64,000 nt of DNA from Halovibrio salipaludis (lineage in GTDB: Bacteria; Pseudomonadota; Gammaproteobacteria; Pseudomonadales; Oleiphilaceae). The position numbers and the translations under genes were made by a program. Below the pieces are notes generated by a model. That model made no database searches. It saw only the letters and a program-made list of their open reading frames with translations, and was not told where the DNA came from. Location of the stretch: assembly GCF_002286965.1 (NCBI RefSeq), contig NZ_NSKD01000007.1, positions 1 to 64,000 of the forward strand. The letters are read 5' to 3'. This document shows positions 54,679-64,000 of this stretch, in pieces (position 1 is the first letter of the stretch; every line of letters starts with the position of its first letter).

Positions 54679-55737
54679 TCAGCCCGCCTGCTTCAGGCTG
54701 TCCATATCGATCACATACCGGTACTTGACCTCGCCCTTCTTCACCTTCTCGTACGCCTCGTTGATGTGCTGCATATCGAGCATCTCGATATCGCAGCGCA
54801 CATCATGCTCGGCGCAGAAATCCAGCATCTCCTGGGTCTCCGGCATACCACCGATCAGTGACCCGGCGAGGACGCGGCGTTTGCCCACCAGGGCGCCGGC
54901 ATTCACGGCAGGGTCCACCGGTTCCAGAAGCCCCACCAGGATGTGGGTTCCGTCGTACTTGAGGCAGTTCAGGTAGGGGTTGAGGTCGTGCTGCACAGGA
55001 ACGGTGTCGAGCATGAAATCGAAGCTCTCTGCCGCATCCTTCATCTGCTGTTCATCCGTGGAAACGATGACGTGATGAGCCCCCTGGTGCTTCGCTTCCG
55101 CGACCTTGCTCTCGGAACGGGTGAAGATGGTGACCTCGGCGCCCAGTGCCCGGGCGAATTTCACGCCCATGTGGCCAAGGCCGCCCATACCGATCACGCC
55201 CACCCTGTGGCCGGGCTTCACGCCATAGTGGCGCAGCGGGGAATAGGTGGTGATGCCGGCGCACAGCAGGGGCGCTGCGTGGGCCATTTCCAGCTTCTCC
55301 GGGATGCTCACCACAAAGTGTTCGCTCACGACCACCTTCTCAGAGTAGCCGCCAAAGGTAATGGAGCCGTCATGGCGGTCCTCGCCGTTGTAGGTGGGGG
55401 TCATGCCCTGAAGGCAGTACTGTTCCAGTCCATCCTTACAGGCCTCGCATTCACGGCAGGAATCCACCATGCAGCCCACGCCCACGCGGTCACCCACGGA
55501 GTAACCCTTGACCTGGTCGCCAACGGCCGTGACACGACCGACAATCTCATGCCCGGGCACCAGCGGGTACTTGGTGATCCCCCAGTCATTCTGGGCGAAG
55601 TGGATGTCCGTGTGGCAGACCCCGCAATAGTCGATCTCGATGGCAACGTCATCCGCTCTCAGCTCCCGGCGATCAATGCCGTGGGGTGCAAGACCGGAAT
55701 CCGGTGCCGTGGCGGCGTAGGCTTTGGTATTGGCCAT
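54679..55737 (-). CDS. Zinc-dependent NAD(P) alcohol dehydrogenase (YahK-like)
   Basis: This 352-residue medium-chain dehydrogenase has catalytic zinc ligands CGVCHTDIH and GHEIVGRV, the structural zinc cluster CRECEACKDGLEQYC, and the nucleotide-binding VGVIGMGGLGHMGVKFARAL (about 180-200). It resembles E. coli YahK and cinnamyl-alcohol dehydrogenases, which reduce aldehydes with NADPH. The physiological substrate is unknown. Confidence 0.92.
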   Translation of the reverse strand: MANTKAYAATAPDSGLAPHGIDRRELRADDVAIEIDYCGVCHTDIHFAQNDWGITKYPLVPGHEIVGRVTAVGDQVKGYSVGDRVGVGCMVDSCRECEACKDGLEQYCLQGMTPTYNGEDRHDGSITFGGYSEKVVVSEHFVVSIPEKLEMAHAAPLLCAGITTYSPLRHYGVKPGHRVGVIGMGGLGHMGVKFARALGAEVTIFTRSESKVAEAKHQGAHHVIVSTDEQQMKDAAESFDFMLDTVPVQHDLNPYLNCLKYDGTHILVGLLEPVDPAVNAGALVGKRRVLAGSLIGGMPETQEMLDFCAEHDVRCDIEMLDMQHINEAYEKVKKGEVKYRYVIDMDSLKQAG

Positions 55738-55907
55738 GACTATCGCTCCTCGTTTTCAATTAGTGTGATATCAATCACGCCGCGATAATGCGCCCCACCC
55801 CACCGGCCCGTCAAACCCGTCACAGGTACGCTATAGGCCCTGATTCGCTTGCGGGGCAGGCTCCTACAGGTGACAATCGCGACTTTGTCCAAGTGAGTAC
55901 GCTGCCC

Positions 55908-57113
55908 ATGGGCGAACAGGATCATCAGGGCCCGCGCGCCGTTGTTGAGCATGCCGGAACCACCTTCACCATTGTGGGCACGGCTCATGTGTCGAAAGCC
56001 TCGGCGGATGAAGTCTCGGAACTGATCCGCTCCGGCGGCTACGATGCCGTGGCGCTGGAGCTGTGCGATTCCCGCTACCAGAACCTGGCCGATCCGGACC
56101 GGATGGCGAAAATGGACCTTTTCGAGGTGCTGCGCAACGGCCAGGCAGGCATGGTAGCGGCGCATCTGGCCATGGGCGCCTTCCAGCAGCGGGTCGCGGA
56201 CCAGTCCGGCATCGAGCCGGGCGCGGAGATGAAGGCGGCCCTGCGCGAGGCCCAGGCTTCCGGGCTGCCCGTGACCATGATCGACCGCGACATCGGCACC
56301 ACCCTGCGCCGGGTCTGGCGCGGCGTGTCCTGGTGGCAGCGCATGCAGCTGGGCAGTGGCCTGTTCGCCAGCCTGCTCACCCGGGAGACGGTCAGCCCGG
56401 AAAGCATTGAACAGCTCAAGGAAGGCGACGTACTGGAATCCACCTTTGCCGAGTTCGCGGAACAGTCCGAGCAGCTCTACCGGCCACTGATTTCCGAACG
56501 TGACCGCTACATGGCCCTGAGACTGATGGAGTCCATGGCCGGCAAGGGTTACAACAATGTGCTTGTGGTCATCGGTGCCGGCCACCTGAAGGGGCTGAGC
56601 AGCCACCTTGAGGGCGAGCCCGCAGCCGACCCGGTTTCAGAGCGTGAAAGCCTGGAGCAGGTGCCCCCCAGCGGGCGCTTCCTGCGCTACCTGCCCTGGG
56701 TCGTGGCGGCTCTGGTGATTGCCGGTTTCGTGATCGGTTTCAGCCGGGATACGGAACTGGGTGTCAAGCTTGTCTCGGAGTGGTTCCTGATCAATGGCGC
56801 GCTTTCGGCACTGGGTTCCGCCATTGCCCTGGCCCACCCGCTGACCATTGTGGCGACCTTCCTGGCGGCCCCACTGACCTCGCTCAATCCGACGGTGGGC
56901 GCGGGTTTTGTGGCGGCGGGCGTGGAACTTCTTCTGCGCCGGCCCAAGGTGGCGGATTTCTCGAACCTTCGCCACGATGTGGCTGAGATGAAGGGCTGGT
57001 GGCGCAACCGGGTCTCGCGCACCCTGCTGATCTTCATCCTTTCCTCGGTGGGGTCGGCGGCCGGCACCTACATCGCCGGTTTCCGGATCTTTGATCAGCT
57101 GGTCGGGGGCTGA
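55908..57113 (+). CDS. TraB/PrgY-family membrane protein
   Basis: This 401-residue protein (ATG at 55908; an in-frame GTG at 55893 is possible) has the TraB domain (about 15-245): TFTIVGTAHVSKASADEVSE near the start, YDAVALELC, and VVIGAGHLKG. About four membrane helices follow (about 260-400). PrgY/TraB proteins reduce activity of signal peptides in enterococci and are thought to be metal-dependent proteases; the role in Gram-negatives is unknown. Convergent with rnhB (9 bp apart). Confidence 0.85.
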   Translation: MGEQDHQGPRAVVEHAGTTFTIVGTAHVSKASADEVSELIRSGGYDAVALELCDSRYQNLADPDRMAKMDLFEVLRNGQAGMVAAHLAMGAFQQRVADQSGIEPGAEMKAALREAQASGLPVTMIDRDIGTTLRRVWRGVSWWQRMQLGSGLFASLLTRETVSPESIEQLKEGDVLESTFAEFAEQSEQLYRPLISERDRYMALRLMESMAGKGYNNVLVVIGAGHLKGLSSHLEGEPAADPVSERESLEQVPPSGRFLRYLPWVVAALVIAGFVIGFSRDTELGVKLVSEWFLINGALSALGSAIALAHPLTIVATFLAAPLTSLNPTVGAGFVAAGVELLLRRPKVADFSNLRHDVAEMKGWWRNRVSRTLLIFILSSVGSAAGTYIAGFRIFDQLVGG

Positions 57114-57122
57114 ACGCGCCCC

Positions 57123-57713
57123 TCAGAGCTTGCTGACGGGCGAGAAGGAGCGCCGGTGCACCGGGCTCGGGCCCTGGGCATGCAATGCCTCGATGTGAAC
57201 CTTGGTGGGGTAGCCCTTGTGCCCGGCCAGGCCATACCCCGGATACTGCTGGTCCAGCTCGACCATTTCCCGGTCCCGGGTGACCTTGGCCAGGATACTG
57301 GCGGCCGCAATGGCATCCACGCGGCCATCGCCCTTCACCACGGGCGAGGAGGGCCACTGCCAGTCCGGGCAGCGGTGACCGTCCACCAGAACGTATTCGG
57401 CTGGTGGCGCCAGGGCGGCCACTGCCCGCTCCATGGCCAGCATGGTGGCGCCATGGATGTTGAGTTCGTCGATCTCCGCCACCTCGCAACGCCCCAGCGC
57501 CCAGCTCAGGGCCCGCTCCTGGATGACGCCAAACAGGGCCTCGCGCTTGCGTTCACTGAGCTTCTTGGAGTCCCTGAGCCCTTCCACCGGATGGTCCGGG
57601 TCCAGGATCACGGCCGCTGTCACCACCGGGCCGGCAAGAGGCCCGCGGCCCACTTCATCCACGCCGGCCAGATACAGCCCCTCATAGGGTACTGCTACAT
57701 CATCCAGGATCAT
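57123..57713 (-). CDS. rnhB: Ribonuclease HII
   Basis: This 196-residue enzyme removes ribonucleotides from DNA. The N-terminal core is [17 protein letters not shown] with the Asp-Glu pair. VDGHRCPDW and [19 protein letters not shown] carry the other acidic residues, and [15 protein letters not shown] follows. It overlaps lpxB by 4 bp and ends the envelope operon. Confidence 0.95.
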   Translation of the reverse strand: MILDDVAVPYEGLYLAGVDEVGRGPLAGPVVTAAVILDPDHPVEGLRDSKKLSERKREALFGVIQERALSWALGRCEVAEIDELNIHGATMLAMERAVAALAPPAEYVLVDGHRCPDWQWPSSPVVKGDGRVDAIAAASILAKVTRDREMVELDQQYPGYGLAGHKGYPTKVHIEALHAQGPSPVHRRSFSPVSKL

Positions 57714-58924
57714 GTGTTCTCCAGGTCCTCGGGAAGGGGTTCCCCACGGATCAGTGCGGCCACGGATTCGGCGGCGCGGCCGCTGGCGTTGCGGCGCAGC
57801 TGACGGTGGATTTCCGAAAAGATGGCTCGTTCGTGCTCAATGGTCTCCGGCGCGGTCAGCCGGGTTTTCAGGGCCGTACCCAGGGCCTCCGCCGTGGCAT
57901 CCTCCTGCAGAAACTCGGGGACCACCGGTTCCGGGGCCAGCAGGTTGGGCAGCGCCACATGGTCCACATAGACCAGGCGTGAAGCGATCCAGAAGGTCAG
58001 CGCGTTCACCCGGTAAGCCACCACCATGGGCCGCTTGAGCAGGGCCGCCTCCAGTGTGGCGGTGCCGGAAGCCAGAAGAACGGCATCCGCGGCCGTCATC
58101 ACAGTGCGCGACTGGCCGTCCACCAGCCGCACGTCCAGCGCCTGCCAGGCCTCGTTCCCACGGATCATCGCCTGGATCTGTTCCCGGCGCTGACGGTTGA
58201 TGCAGGGAATCACGAACGTGGGCGCCGGCGTCATGGCGTCAGCCAGCCATTGGGCGGTTTCCAGGAACAGCGGACCCAGGCCGCCCACCTCACTGCCCCG
58301 GCTGCCGGGCAGCAGCGCCACCATCTGGCCGGCTTCGGGCAGGTCCAGCTCCCTGCGGGCCGCCTGCCGGTCTGGTTCCTCGGGGATCTGGTCGGCCATC
58401 GGGTGGCCCACGAACCGTACCGGAATGCCGTAGTCCCGATAGACGCTGGCCTCGAACGGCAGCAGCGTCAGCATCAGGTCCACTGATTTCGCAATGCCTT
58501 TCAGGCGCCCGCGCCGCCAGGCCCAGACGGAGGGACTCACGTAATGCACTGTGGGAATGCCGGCTTCCCGCACCTGGCGCTCCAGCCCCAGGGTGAAATC
58601 CGGCGAGTCGATGCCGATCAGCGCGGCAGGCCGATTGTTCAGGCAGTACTCGCGCACCCGGGCCCGAACATCGAACAGTTCCCGGATACGCCCGAGCACC
58701 TCCACCAGCCCCATCACGGAGAGCCGCTCCATGGGAACGATGGACTGGAGGCCGGCCGCCATCATGCGCTCACCGCCGATACCGACAAAATGGGCATGGG
58801 GAAAATGGCGTTTCAGGCTGAGAATGAGGTCCGCGCCCAGAAGGTCTCCCGAGACCTCTCCCGCCACCAGGACAATGACCGGGCCGGGCGCGGGGGCTGA
58901 GCCCCGGGAAAGCAACGATTCCAT
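57710..58924 (-). CDS. lpxB: Lipid-A-disaccharide synthase LpxB
   Basis: This 404-residue GT-B glycosyltransferase joins lipid X and UDP-2,3-diacylglucosamine. It has [18 protein letters not shown] at the start, [17 protein letters not shown], and a late [20 protein letters not shown]. The ATG at 58924 is chosen; an in-frame TTG at 58930 directly at the lpxA stop is possible. It follows lpxA by 6 bases and overlaps rnhB by 4 bp. Confidence 0.95.
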   Translation of the reverse strand: MESLLSRGSAPAPGPVIVLVAGEVSGDLLGADLILSLKRHFPHAHFVGIGGERMMAAGLQSIVPMERLSVMGLVEVLGRIRELFDVRARVREYCLNNRPAALIGIDSPDFTLGLERQVREAGIPTVHYVSPSVWAWRRGRLKGIAKSVDLMLTLLPFEASVYRDYGIPVRFVGHPMADQIPEEPDRQAARRELDLPEAGQMVALLPGSRGSEVGGLGPLFLETAQWLADAMTPAPTFVIPCINRQRREQIQAMIRGNEAWQALDVRLVDGQSRTVMTAADAVLLASGTATLEAALLKRPMVVAYRVNALTFWIASRLVYVDHVALPNLLAPEPVVPEFLQEDATAEALGTALKTRLTAPETIEHERAIFSEIHRQLRRNASGRAAESVAALIRGEPLPEDLENT

Positions 58925-58930
58925 GGCCAA

Positions 58931-59722
58931 TCAGCGGACGATGCCGCGTTCCGCCCGCCGCAGGGTGCTGGCAAAAAGCGCCACTTCGTCACTGCCCCCG
59001 AACTCCTGATCCAGGCGCTCGATCGCCTGCTGCAGGGTGAGGCCCTCACGGTAGACGATGCGGTAGGCACGGCGCAGCTCATGCAGCGCACTCTTGCTGA
59101 AGCCACGGCGCTTGAGGCCTTCGATGTTGAGCCCGTGGGCACCGGCGGACTGGCCACCGGCCATGACGAAGGCGGGCACATCCTTGAGCACGATACTGCC
59201 CCCGGCGGTCATGGCATGGGCCCCCAGATGACAGAACTGATGCACCATGGTGCCGCCGCCGAGAATGGCATGGTCGTCCACGTCCACATGGCCGGCCAGA
59301 GTGGCGCAGTTGGCCAGGATGGTGTTGTTGCCGATCATGCAGTCATGGGCCACATGGACATAGGCCATGAACAGGTTGTTGTTGCCGACCCGTGTCTCGC
59401 CGCGGTCCTGCACAGTGCCCCGGTGCAGGGTGCAGCTCTCGCGGATGATGTTGCCGTCACCGATCACCAGCGTGGTGGGCTCACCGCCGTACTTCAGGTC
59501 CTGGCATTCCTCACCGACACTGGCGAACTGGAAAATGCGGTTGCTGGCGCCGATCCGGGTGGGGCCATTGATCACCACATGGGAACGCACCTCGGTATGG
59601 TCACCGATCTCCACATCGGGCCCGATCCAGGTCCAGGGACCAACAGTCACCCCCTCCCCGAGCCGGGCTCCGGGATCAACAATGGCCTGGGGATGCACTC
59701 CCGGATGAGCATCGGCCGTCAT
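58931..59722 (-). CDS. lpxA: UDP-N-acetylglucosamine acyltransferase LpxA
   Basis: This 263-residue left-handed beta-helix enzyme does the first step of lipid A synthesis. Hexapeptide repeats run from VHPQAIVDPGARLGEGVTVG. The active-site stretch AYVHVAHDCMIGNNT and the later MTAGGSIVLKDVPAFVM are present. The start shares one base with the fabZ stop. Confidence 0.96.
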   Translation of the reverse strand: MTADAHPGVHPQAIVDPGARLGEGVTVGPWTWIGPDVEIGDHTEVRSHVVINGPTRIGASNRIFQFASVGEECQDLKYGGEPTTLVIGDGNIIRESCTLHRGTVQDRGETRVGNNNLFMAYVHVAHDCMIGNNTILANCATLAGHVDVDDHAILGGGTMVHQFCHLGAHAMTAGGSIVLKDVPAFVMAGGQSAGAHGLNIEGLKRRGFSKSALHELRRAYRIVYREGLTLQQAIERLDQEFGGSDEVALFASTLRRAERGIVR

Positions 59723-60177
59723 CAGATTGGCCCCTCGGCGGTGGTGATCTCACCGGCACAGGCCAGTTGATCACCGACCCAGGCCTTGCAGTCGAACTTC
59801 CAGATATTGTGCTTGTCCGCCACCAGCGTGGCCTCCAGCGACAGCTGATCCCCCGGCACAACCTGGCGCTTGAAGCGCACCTTGTTGCAGCCGGCAAAAT
59901 AGTGGGTGAAGCCATCCGCCGGTGAGCGCCCCACCGTGACAAAACCGAGCACACCCGAGAGCTGCGCCATGGATTCGACGATCATGACGCCCGGCATGAT
60001 GGGCTTGGTTGGGAAGTGCCCCTCAAAGTAATGTTCGTTGACGGAAACGTTCTTGATCCCGGCAATGTACTCACCGGCACGCACCTCGGTCACCCGATCC
60101 ACCATGAGGAAGGGGTATCGGTGCGGAAGGTACTGTTTGATGTCTTCAATCTGCATGCGCCACAGCCTCGACGTCAT
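59722..60177 (-). CDS. fabZ: 3-hydroxyacyl-ACP dehydratase FabZ
   Basis: This 151-residue hotdog-fold dehydratase of fatty-acid synthesis contains [20 protein letters not shown] and the active-site [21 protein letters not shown]. The ATG at 60177 overlaps the lpxD stop (ATGA); an internal ATG at 60156 is a shorter option. Confidence 0.96.
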   Translation of the reverse strand: MTSRLWRMQIEDIKQYLPHRYPFLMVDRVTEVRAGEYIAGIKNVSVNEHYFEGHFPTKPIMPGVMIVESMAQLSGVLGFVTVGRSPADGFTHYFAGCNKVRFKRQVVPGDQLSLEATLVADKHNIWKFDCKAWVGDQLACAGEITTAEGPI

Positions 60178-61199
60178 TCACTGAGTTTTTTTTCAATCTG
60201 GCGCAGGCGCTGAGCCATATCGTCGAGCTGACGAAACCGGACCACACTGCGACGCCAGTCACGATTGGGTTCCACCCCGGTCCCTGAGGAGTACACTCCC
60301 GCTTCCTTGAGGCTGCGGGTAACCATGGTCATACCGGTAAGCTGCACGCCATCGGCAATGGTCAGGTGGCCACCGATTCCGGAGGCACCGCCAAAAACGC
60401 AGTGCCGCCCGATGCGCGTGCTGCCCGAGATGCCGACCAGGGCCGCCATGGCGGAATGGTCACCGATCTCCACATTGTGGGCCACCTGCACAAGGTTATC
60501 GATCTTCACACCGTTGCCGATGACGGTATCATCCAGAGCGCCCCGATCGATGGTGGTATTGGCGCCTATGTCCACGTCGTCACCGATATGGACACCGCCA
60601 ATCTGGGCAATCCGTTCCCAGTTCCTGCCGGTGTGCGCGTACCCGAAGCCATCACTGCCAATCACGGCACCACTGCTGATTCGGCAGCGCTCACCCATGG
60701 TGACGCCGTGGTAGAGCGTCACGTTGGCGGCCAGCACGGTGTCCGCACCCACGCGTGACCCCGCCCCCACAACACTGTTCGGCCCGACCCGCACCCGTTC
60801 ACCGACCTCTGCATTTCTATCAATCACCGCACCCGGTCCGATCCAGGCAGTATCGGCCACAGCGGCGCTTTCCGCCACGGATGCCGAGCGGTCGATGCCC
60901 GCCTCGCGTACCGGTTCCGGATTGAAAAGGTGACTCAGCCGGGCGAAGCACTGATAGGGATCGTCCGTCACCAGTGCGTTGCACGGACACTGGTCGGCCT
61001 CCGCCGGCCGAACGAGAACCGCGCCAGCCCGGGTTGTACCAAGCTGACGCGTGTATTTCTCATTGGCCAGAAAGGTTATGTCATCCTCACCGGCACTGGC
61101 CAGAGTCGCCAGGCCGGTGATCCGTTTACTGCCGTCCCCCCGGAGCTCCGCGCCCAGCAGGTCAGCCAGTTCGGAAAGGGTTCGTTCCACGCTGTGCAT
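60174..61199 (-). CDS. lpxD: UDP-3-O-acylglucosamine N-acyltransferase LpxD
   Basis: This 341-residue trimeric beta-helix enzyme has an N-terminal [13 protein letters not shown] domain (about 1-100), hexapeptide repeats, the active His region [16 protein letters not shown] and a C-terminal helix. The ATG at 61199 has GGGAG five bases upstream; an in-frame GTG at 61205 is possible. Confidence 0.95.
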   Translation of the reverse strand: MHSVERTLSELADLLGAELRGDGSKRITGLATLASAGEDDITFLANEKYTRQLGTTRAGAVLVRPAEADQCPCNALVTDDPYQCFARLSHLFNPEPVREAGIDRSASVAESAAVADTAWIGPGAVIDRNAEVGERVRVGPNSVVGAGSRVGADTVLAANVTLYHGVTMGERCRISSGAVIGSDGFGYAHTGRNWERIAQIGGVHIGDDVDIGANTTIDRGALDDTVIGNGVKIDNLVQVAHNVEIGDHSAMAALVGISGSTRIGRHCVFGGASGIGGHLTIADGVQLTGMTMVTRSLKEAGVYSSGTGVEPNRDWRRSVVRFRQLDDMAQRLRQIEKKLSE

Positions 61200-61227
61200 C
61201 CACACTCCCGCCGCGGATCAGCGCCGC

Positions 61228-61761
61228 TCAATTGTTGTTGTCTGTGTTACCGTTGCCGGCCTGCTCATTGAGCAACTCGACCATTTCATCGGTCAGATCC
61301 ATATCCGGCTTGGCGTAGATGACCGCCTCGGCCGGGATCACGATGTCCAGATCATGCTCTTCCAGCAGCGTTTCCATGGCTGAGTCCACCGCTGGGCGGG
61401 ACTGCTGGAGAAACTGCTGCTGGCGCTGGTTCACGGCCTGCTGGAAGCGCGCACGGCGCTGCTGGTACTCCTGGACCTTCTGCTCAAACCGGGATTGCAG
61501 GTCTTCACGCTCGGATTCGTTCATCATGGCGCCATCACTTTCCAGGCGCTGCTGCATCTCCTGCGCTTCGCTTTCGAGCTGACTGATGGCGTTCTGCTCT
61601 TCCTTCAGCTGGCCCTGAATGACATCGCCGAACTCCGCGCCGGCATCCGATGAGAACACGGCCTCACGCAGATTGACCACGCCAATGCGTTCCTGTGCCA
61701 GTGCCGGCACCGATGCTGCCAGCATCAGCAGAGCCGCAGCGACTGTCAGCATCCGTTTCAT
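61228..61761 (-). CDS. skp: Periplasmic chaperone OmpH/Skp
   Basis: This 177-residue protein has a signal peptide (about 1-23, KRMLTVAAALLMLAASVPALA), then a core strand (RIGVVNLREAVFSSDAGAEF) and a long coiled-coil tentacle (about 60-140). The ATG at 61761 has GGAGG seven bases upstream; the longer frame is unlikely. Skp guards unfolded outer-membrane proteins on the way to BamA, encoded just upstream. Confidence 0.93.
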   Translation of the reverse strand: MKRMLTVAAALLMLAASVPALAQERIGVVNLREAVFSSDAGAEFGDVIQGQLKEEQNAISQLESEAQEMQQRLESDGAMMNESEREDLQSRFEQKVQEYQQRRARFQQAVNQRQQQFLQQSRPAVDSAMETLLEEHDLDIVIPAEAVIYAKPDMDLTDEMVELLNEQAGNGNTDNNN

Positions 61762-61847
61762 GGATTGCCTCCCCGTGTTGATGTTTGTCATGCTGAATGA
61801 ATGCTGCCCATTGTGCCCGCCCGGGCCGAATTCTTCCAGAGCCCCAC

Positions 61848-64000
61848 TCAGAATTGCTGACCGAGCGAGAACTGGAAGCGGCGCGTGTCGTCTTCCGCCT
61901 CGTCGTTGAGCGGCTCCGCGAAACTGAAGCCCAGCGGGCCGATGGCGGTGATCCACTCAAAGCCGATCCCCACGGAATAACGGATCTCATCAACCGCCGG
62001 ATCGAAGCCGCGCGCGGTATCAAAGACGTTACCGCCGTCCAGGAACACGGAGGACCGCATACTGCGGCTGTCAGCCGCGAACGGCACCGGGAAAATCAGC
62101 TGGGCACTGGCTTCGGCGAGGACGTTGCCGCCGAAGGGCCGATCATCGCTGAAGGGATCATCATCGGCGGGCGTCGCCTCATTGCCCATACTGTTGGCCT
62201 CATAGCCCCGCACGGAGTGATAACCACCCGCGTAATAATGCTCGTAGAAGGGCAGCGACCCCGTATCAGAGAAGCCATCGCCATAACCGAACTTGGTACG
62301 CAACCGTGCCACCCAGCGTTGGTTGCTGGTCAGCGGGTAGTAGGCATCCGTTCGCTGGGTGATCTTGTAGTAGGTCTGGTCACTGCCGGGCACCGCCGTC
62401 TCCACGCTCAGGCTGTTGCGCGAGCCGGCCGTGGGCATGCGCCCGCGATTGTGGGTGTTGCGCACAATGGAGCCCTGCAGCAGGAATGCACTCTGGGAGT
62501 TGCCCTCTTCGTCAATGAACCCGGTAACCTCCTGGGCCGGGAAACGCCCGGGCTCAATCCGGTTGTATTCATACCCGGGCCCGAAGTTCAGCCGCGTATA
62601 CTGGCTGATCGGGTAGCCAAAGTTCATGCGCGCGCTGAGGGTATCCAGCACGAAGGAGGACACTTCCTCCTCCTCATAGTCTGTTTCCCGCGCCTGAAAG
62701 CTGAAGCCACGGCTGACCCCATCCACGGTGTAGAAGGGGTTGGTGTAGGACAGGTTGGCGCTGGTAACCGAATCACTCTTGTTCAGCCCCAGCGAGGCGC
62801 GCCGGCCGCTGCCGAGGAAGTTCTTCTCCGAGACACTGGCGCCAAAGATCAGCCCGGAAGTCTGGGAGAAGCCGATGTTGGCCGAAAGACTGCCGGTGGG
62901 CTGTTCTTCCACCGAGTAGGTGACGTCCACCTGGTCGTCCGTGCCGGGCACCGGCGAGGTGTCGGCATTGACCTGCCCAAAGAAACCGGTGCGCTCCAGC
63001 TCATTGCGGGAATTCTCGATCTGGCTGGAGGAGGCGACACCTCCTTCCATCTGGGTCATTTCCTGGCGCAGGACCTCGTCATGGGTCGCGGTATTGCCCT
63101 CAAAACGGATGCGGCGCACGTAGGTGCGTTTGCCCGGCTGCACATCCACTGCAATGGTCACGGTGCCGTCATCATGGGTGCGCGGCGTTGCTTCCACGTT
63201 GGCGAAGCTGTAGCCCTCGCGCCCGAGCCGGCGGGTAATGAGATCCGTGGTCATGGTCATGCGTTCCTGGGAGAAGAGTTCGCCCTCCTCCAGCACCACC
63301 AGATTGCGCAGTTCCTCTTCGTCCACGATCAGGTTGCCGTTGAGCGTGACCTCACGAACCTTGAACTGTTCACCCTCATCCACCGCCAGGGTCACGAATA
63401 CCTGCTTCTTGTCCTGGGCCAGGGAGATATTGGTGGATTCAACATTGAATTCCACATAGCCGTTGTTCAGGTAGTGGGAGCGCAGACTTTCCAGATCCCC
63501 GGAGAGTTTCTCGCGCGCGTACTTGTCCGCGTTGGTGATGGAGTTCCACCAGCCGGTCTCGCGCAGCTCCATCAGGCTGATCAGCTCTTCCTCGGTGAAC
63601 GCCTCGTTACCGATGATGTTGATGTGCTGGATGGCGGCAACTTCGCCTTCATTGATGCTGAAGTTGATGGCAACGCGGTTGCGCGCGAGCTCTTCAACCT
63701 CGGCATTCACGTCGGCGTTATAGCGGCCCTGGGCAACGTAGGAGCGCAGGATCTCGAGCTCAAGACGCTCCAGGGTGGCGCGCTGGAAGATCTGGCCTTC
63801 CTCCACCCCGGCCTGGCGCATGCCTTCCATGAGCTGTTCGGTCTCGATGTTCTGGTTGCCCTCAACCTCGATCCGGGCAATGGAAGGGCGCTCCTCGACG
63901 GAGACAATGAGCACACCGTCTTCTCGGGCGAGGCTGATATCGGCGAAGAGACCGGTCTGGAAGAGATTGCGGACGGCATCGGCGACCGTGGCGTCGTTGA
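61848..64000 (-). CDS. bamA: Outer-membrane protein assembly factor BamA (5' end beyond window)
   Basis: The frame is open to position 64000 and reads NDATVADAVRNLFQTGLFAD before the listed start, so the gene continues past the window. Visible parts are four or five POTRA domains and the C-terminal barrel ending FQFSLGQQF. VRGYEANSMG matches the conserved (V/I)RGY barrel motif. It forms the pore of the Bam machine. First visible gene of bamA-skp-lpxD-fabZ-lpxA-lpxB-rnhB. Confidence 0.97.
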   Translation of the reverse strand, partial: NDATVADAVRNLFQTGLFADISLAREDGVLIVSVEERPSIARIEVEGNQNIETEQLMEGMRQAGVEEGQIFQRATLERLELEILRSYVAQGRYNADVNAEVEELARNRVAINFSINEGEVAAIQHINIIGNEAFTEEELISLMELRETGWWNSITNADKYAREKLSGDLESLRSHYLNNGYVEFNVESTNISLAQDKKQVFVTLAVDEGEQFKVREVTLNGNLIVDEEELRNLVVLEEGELFSQERMTMTTDLITRRLGREGYSFANVEATPRTHDDGTVTIAVDVQPGKRTYVRRIRFEGNTATHDEVLRQEMTQMEGGVASSSQIENSRNELERTGFFGQVNADTSPVPGTDDQVDVTYSVEEQPTGSLSANIGFSQTSGLIFGASVSEKNFLGSGRRASLGLNKSDSVTSANLSYTNPFYTVDGVSRGFSFQARETDYEEEEVSSFVLDTLSARMNFGYPISQYTRLNFGPGYEYNRIEPGRFPAQEVTGFIDEEGNSQSAFLLQGSIVRNTHNRGRMPTAGSRNSLSVETAVPGSDQTYYKITQRTDAYYPLTSNQRWVARLRTKFGYGDGFSDTGSLPFYEHYYAGGYHSVRGYEANSMGNEATPADDDPFSDDRPFGGNVLAEASAQLIFPVPFAADSRSMRSSVFLDGGNVFDTARGFDPAVDEIRYSVGIGFEWITAIGPLGFSFAEPLNDEAEDDTRRFQFSLGQQF

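Noticed and set aside
50974..55877. GGCTCCTAC motifs near 50974 and 55869 as extra REP copies
   Set aside because: Only a 9-base half-site without the matching arm; may be chance.

Overview
The window is chromosomal DNA of a GC-rich gammaproteobacterium. The evidence is the bamA-ompH(skp)-lpxD-fabZ-lpxA-lpxB-rnhB block, a groESL operon with a sigma-32-type promoter, type II secretion genes gspN-gspC-gspD, an initiator tRNA, FadL-like and AmpG-like proteins, and CRP/FNR-like sites. Creatine use, Na+-linked transporters and many c-di-GMP enzymes suggest a free-living, probably marine or moderately halophilic bacterium (Oceanospirillales/Chromatiales-like). The genus cannot be fixed from the sequence alone.

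Left part (1-12818): a genomic island next to the 3' end of tRNA-Val. It starts at the left with an IS66-family end whose terminal 173 bp is duplicated in tandem. Everything else reads leftward. From the tRNA outward: a P4-type tyrosine integrase, an unknown gene, a four-gene ATGA-coupled operon (AlpA-type regulator, two small proteins, a winged-helix replication-like protein) that ends in iteron-like repeats, then a defence module. The module holds type I restriction-modification hsdR-hsdM-hsdS, an AbiF/Abi_2 HEPN protein translationally coupled to hsdS, a short intergenic region with a folded, terminator-ended candidate RNA, and a PD-(D/E)XK nuclease. No structural or packaging genes are visible, so the element looks like a satellite-type or replicative island with defence cargo.

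Middle (12819-36100): tRNA-Asp/tRNA-Val, a membrane coiled-coil protein, purEK, a GGDEF-EAL protein, gspN-C-D, groESL, fxsA, an AmpG-like permease, a REC-GGDEF-like regulator followed by a CRP-like site and a possible sRNA, a coupled three-gene operon (alkyl-DHAP-synthase-like flavoprotein, glycerol-3-phosphate dehydrogenase, FGGY kinase), and two more c-di-GMP proteins.

Creatine region (36036-42700): creatinase with all four key active-site residues, a LysR regulator, a 40-residue membrane protein directly before an SSS symporter, an orphan PxpA (LamB/YcsF) and an NhaC-type antiporter. The symporter and nhaC share a 68-bp promoter segment (54/68 identical), and its core 12-mer also occurs inverted upstream of creatinase. 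This supports a single LysR-controlled regulon for creatine, and perhaps creatinine, uptake and breakdown.

Right part (42800-64000): a hipA-hipB toxin-antitoxin pair in reversed order, a second LysR regulator, initiator tRNA-fMet, a large Ig-like surface lipoprotein paired with a FadL-type porin, a diguanylate cyclase, an AraC regulator, a CaiB-type CoA transferase, a zinc alcohol dehydrogenase, a TraB-family membrane protein, and the envelope biogenesis operon that runs off the window inside bamA.
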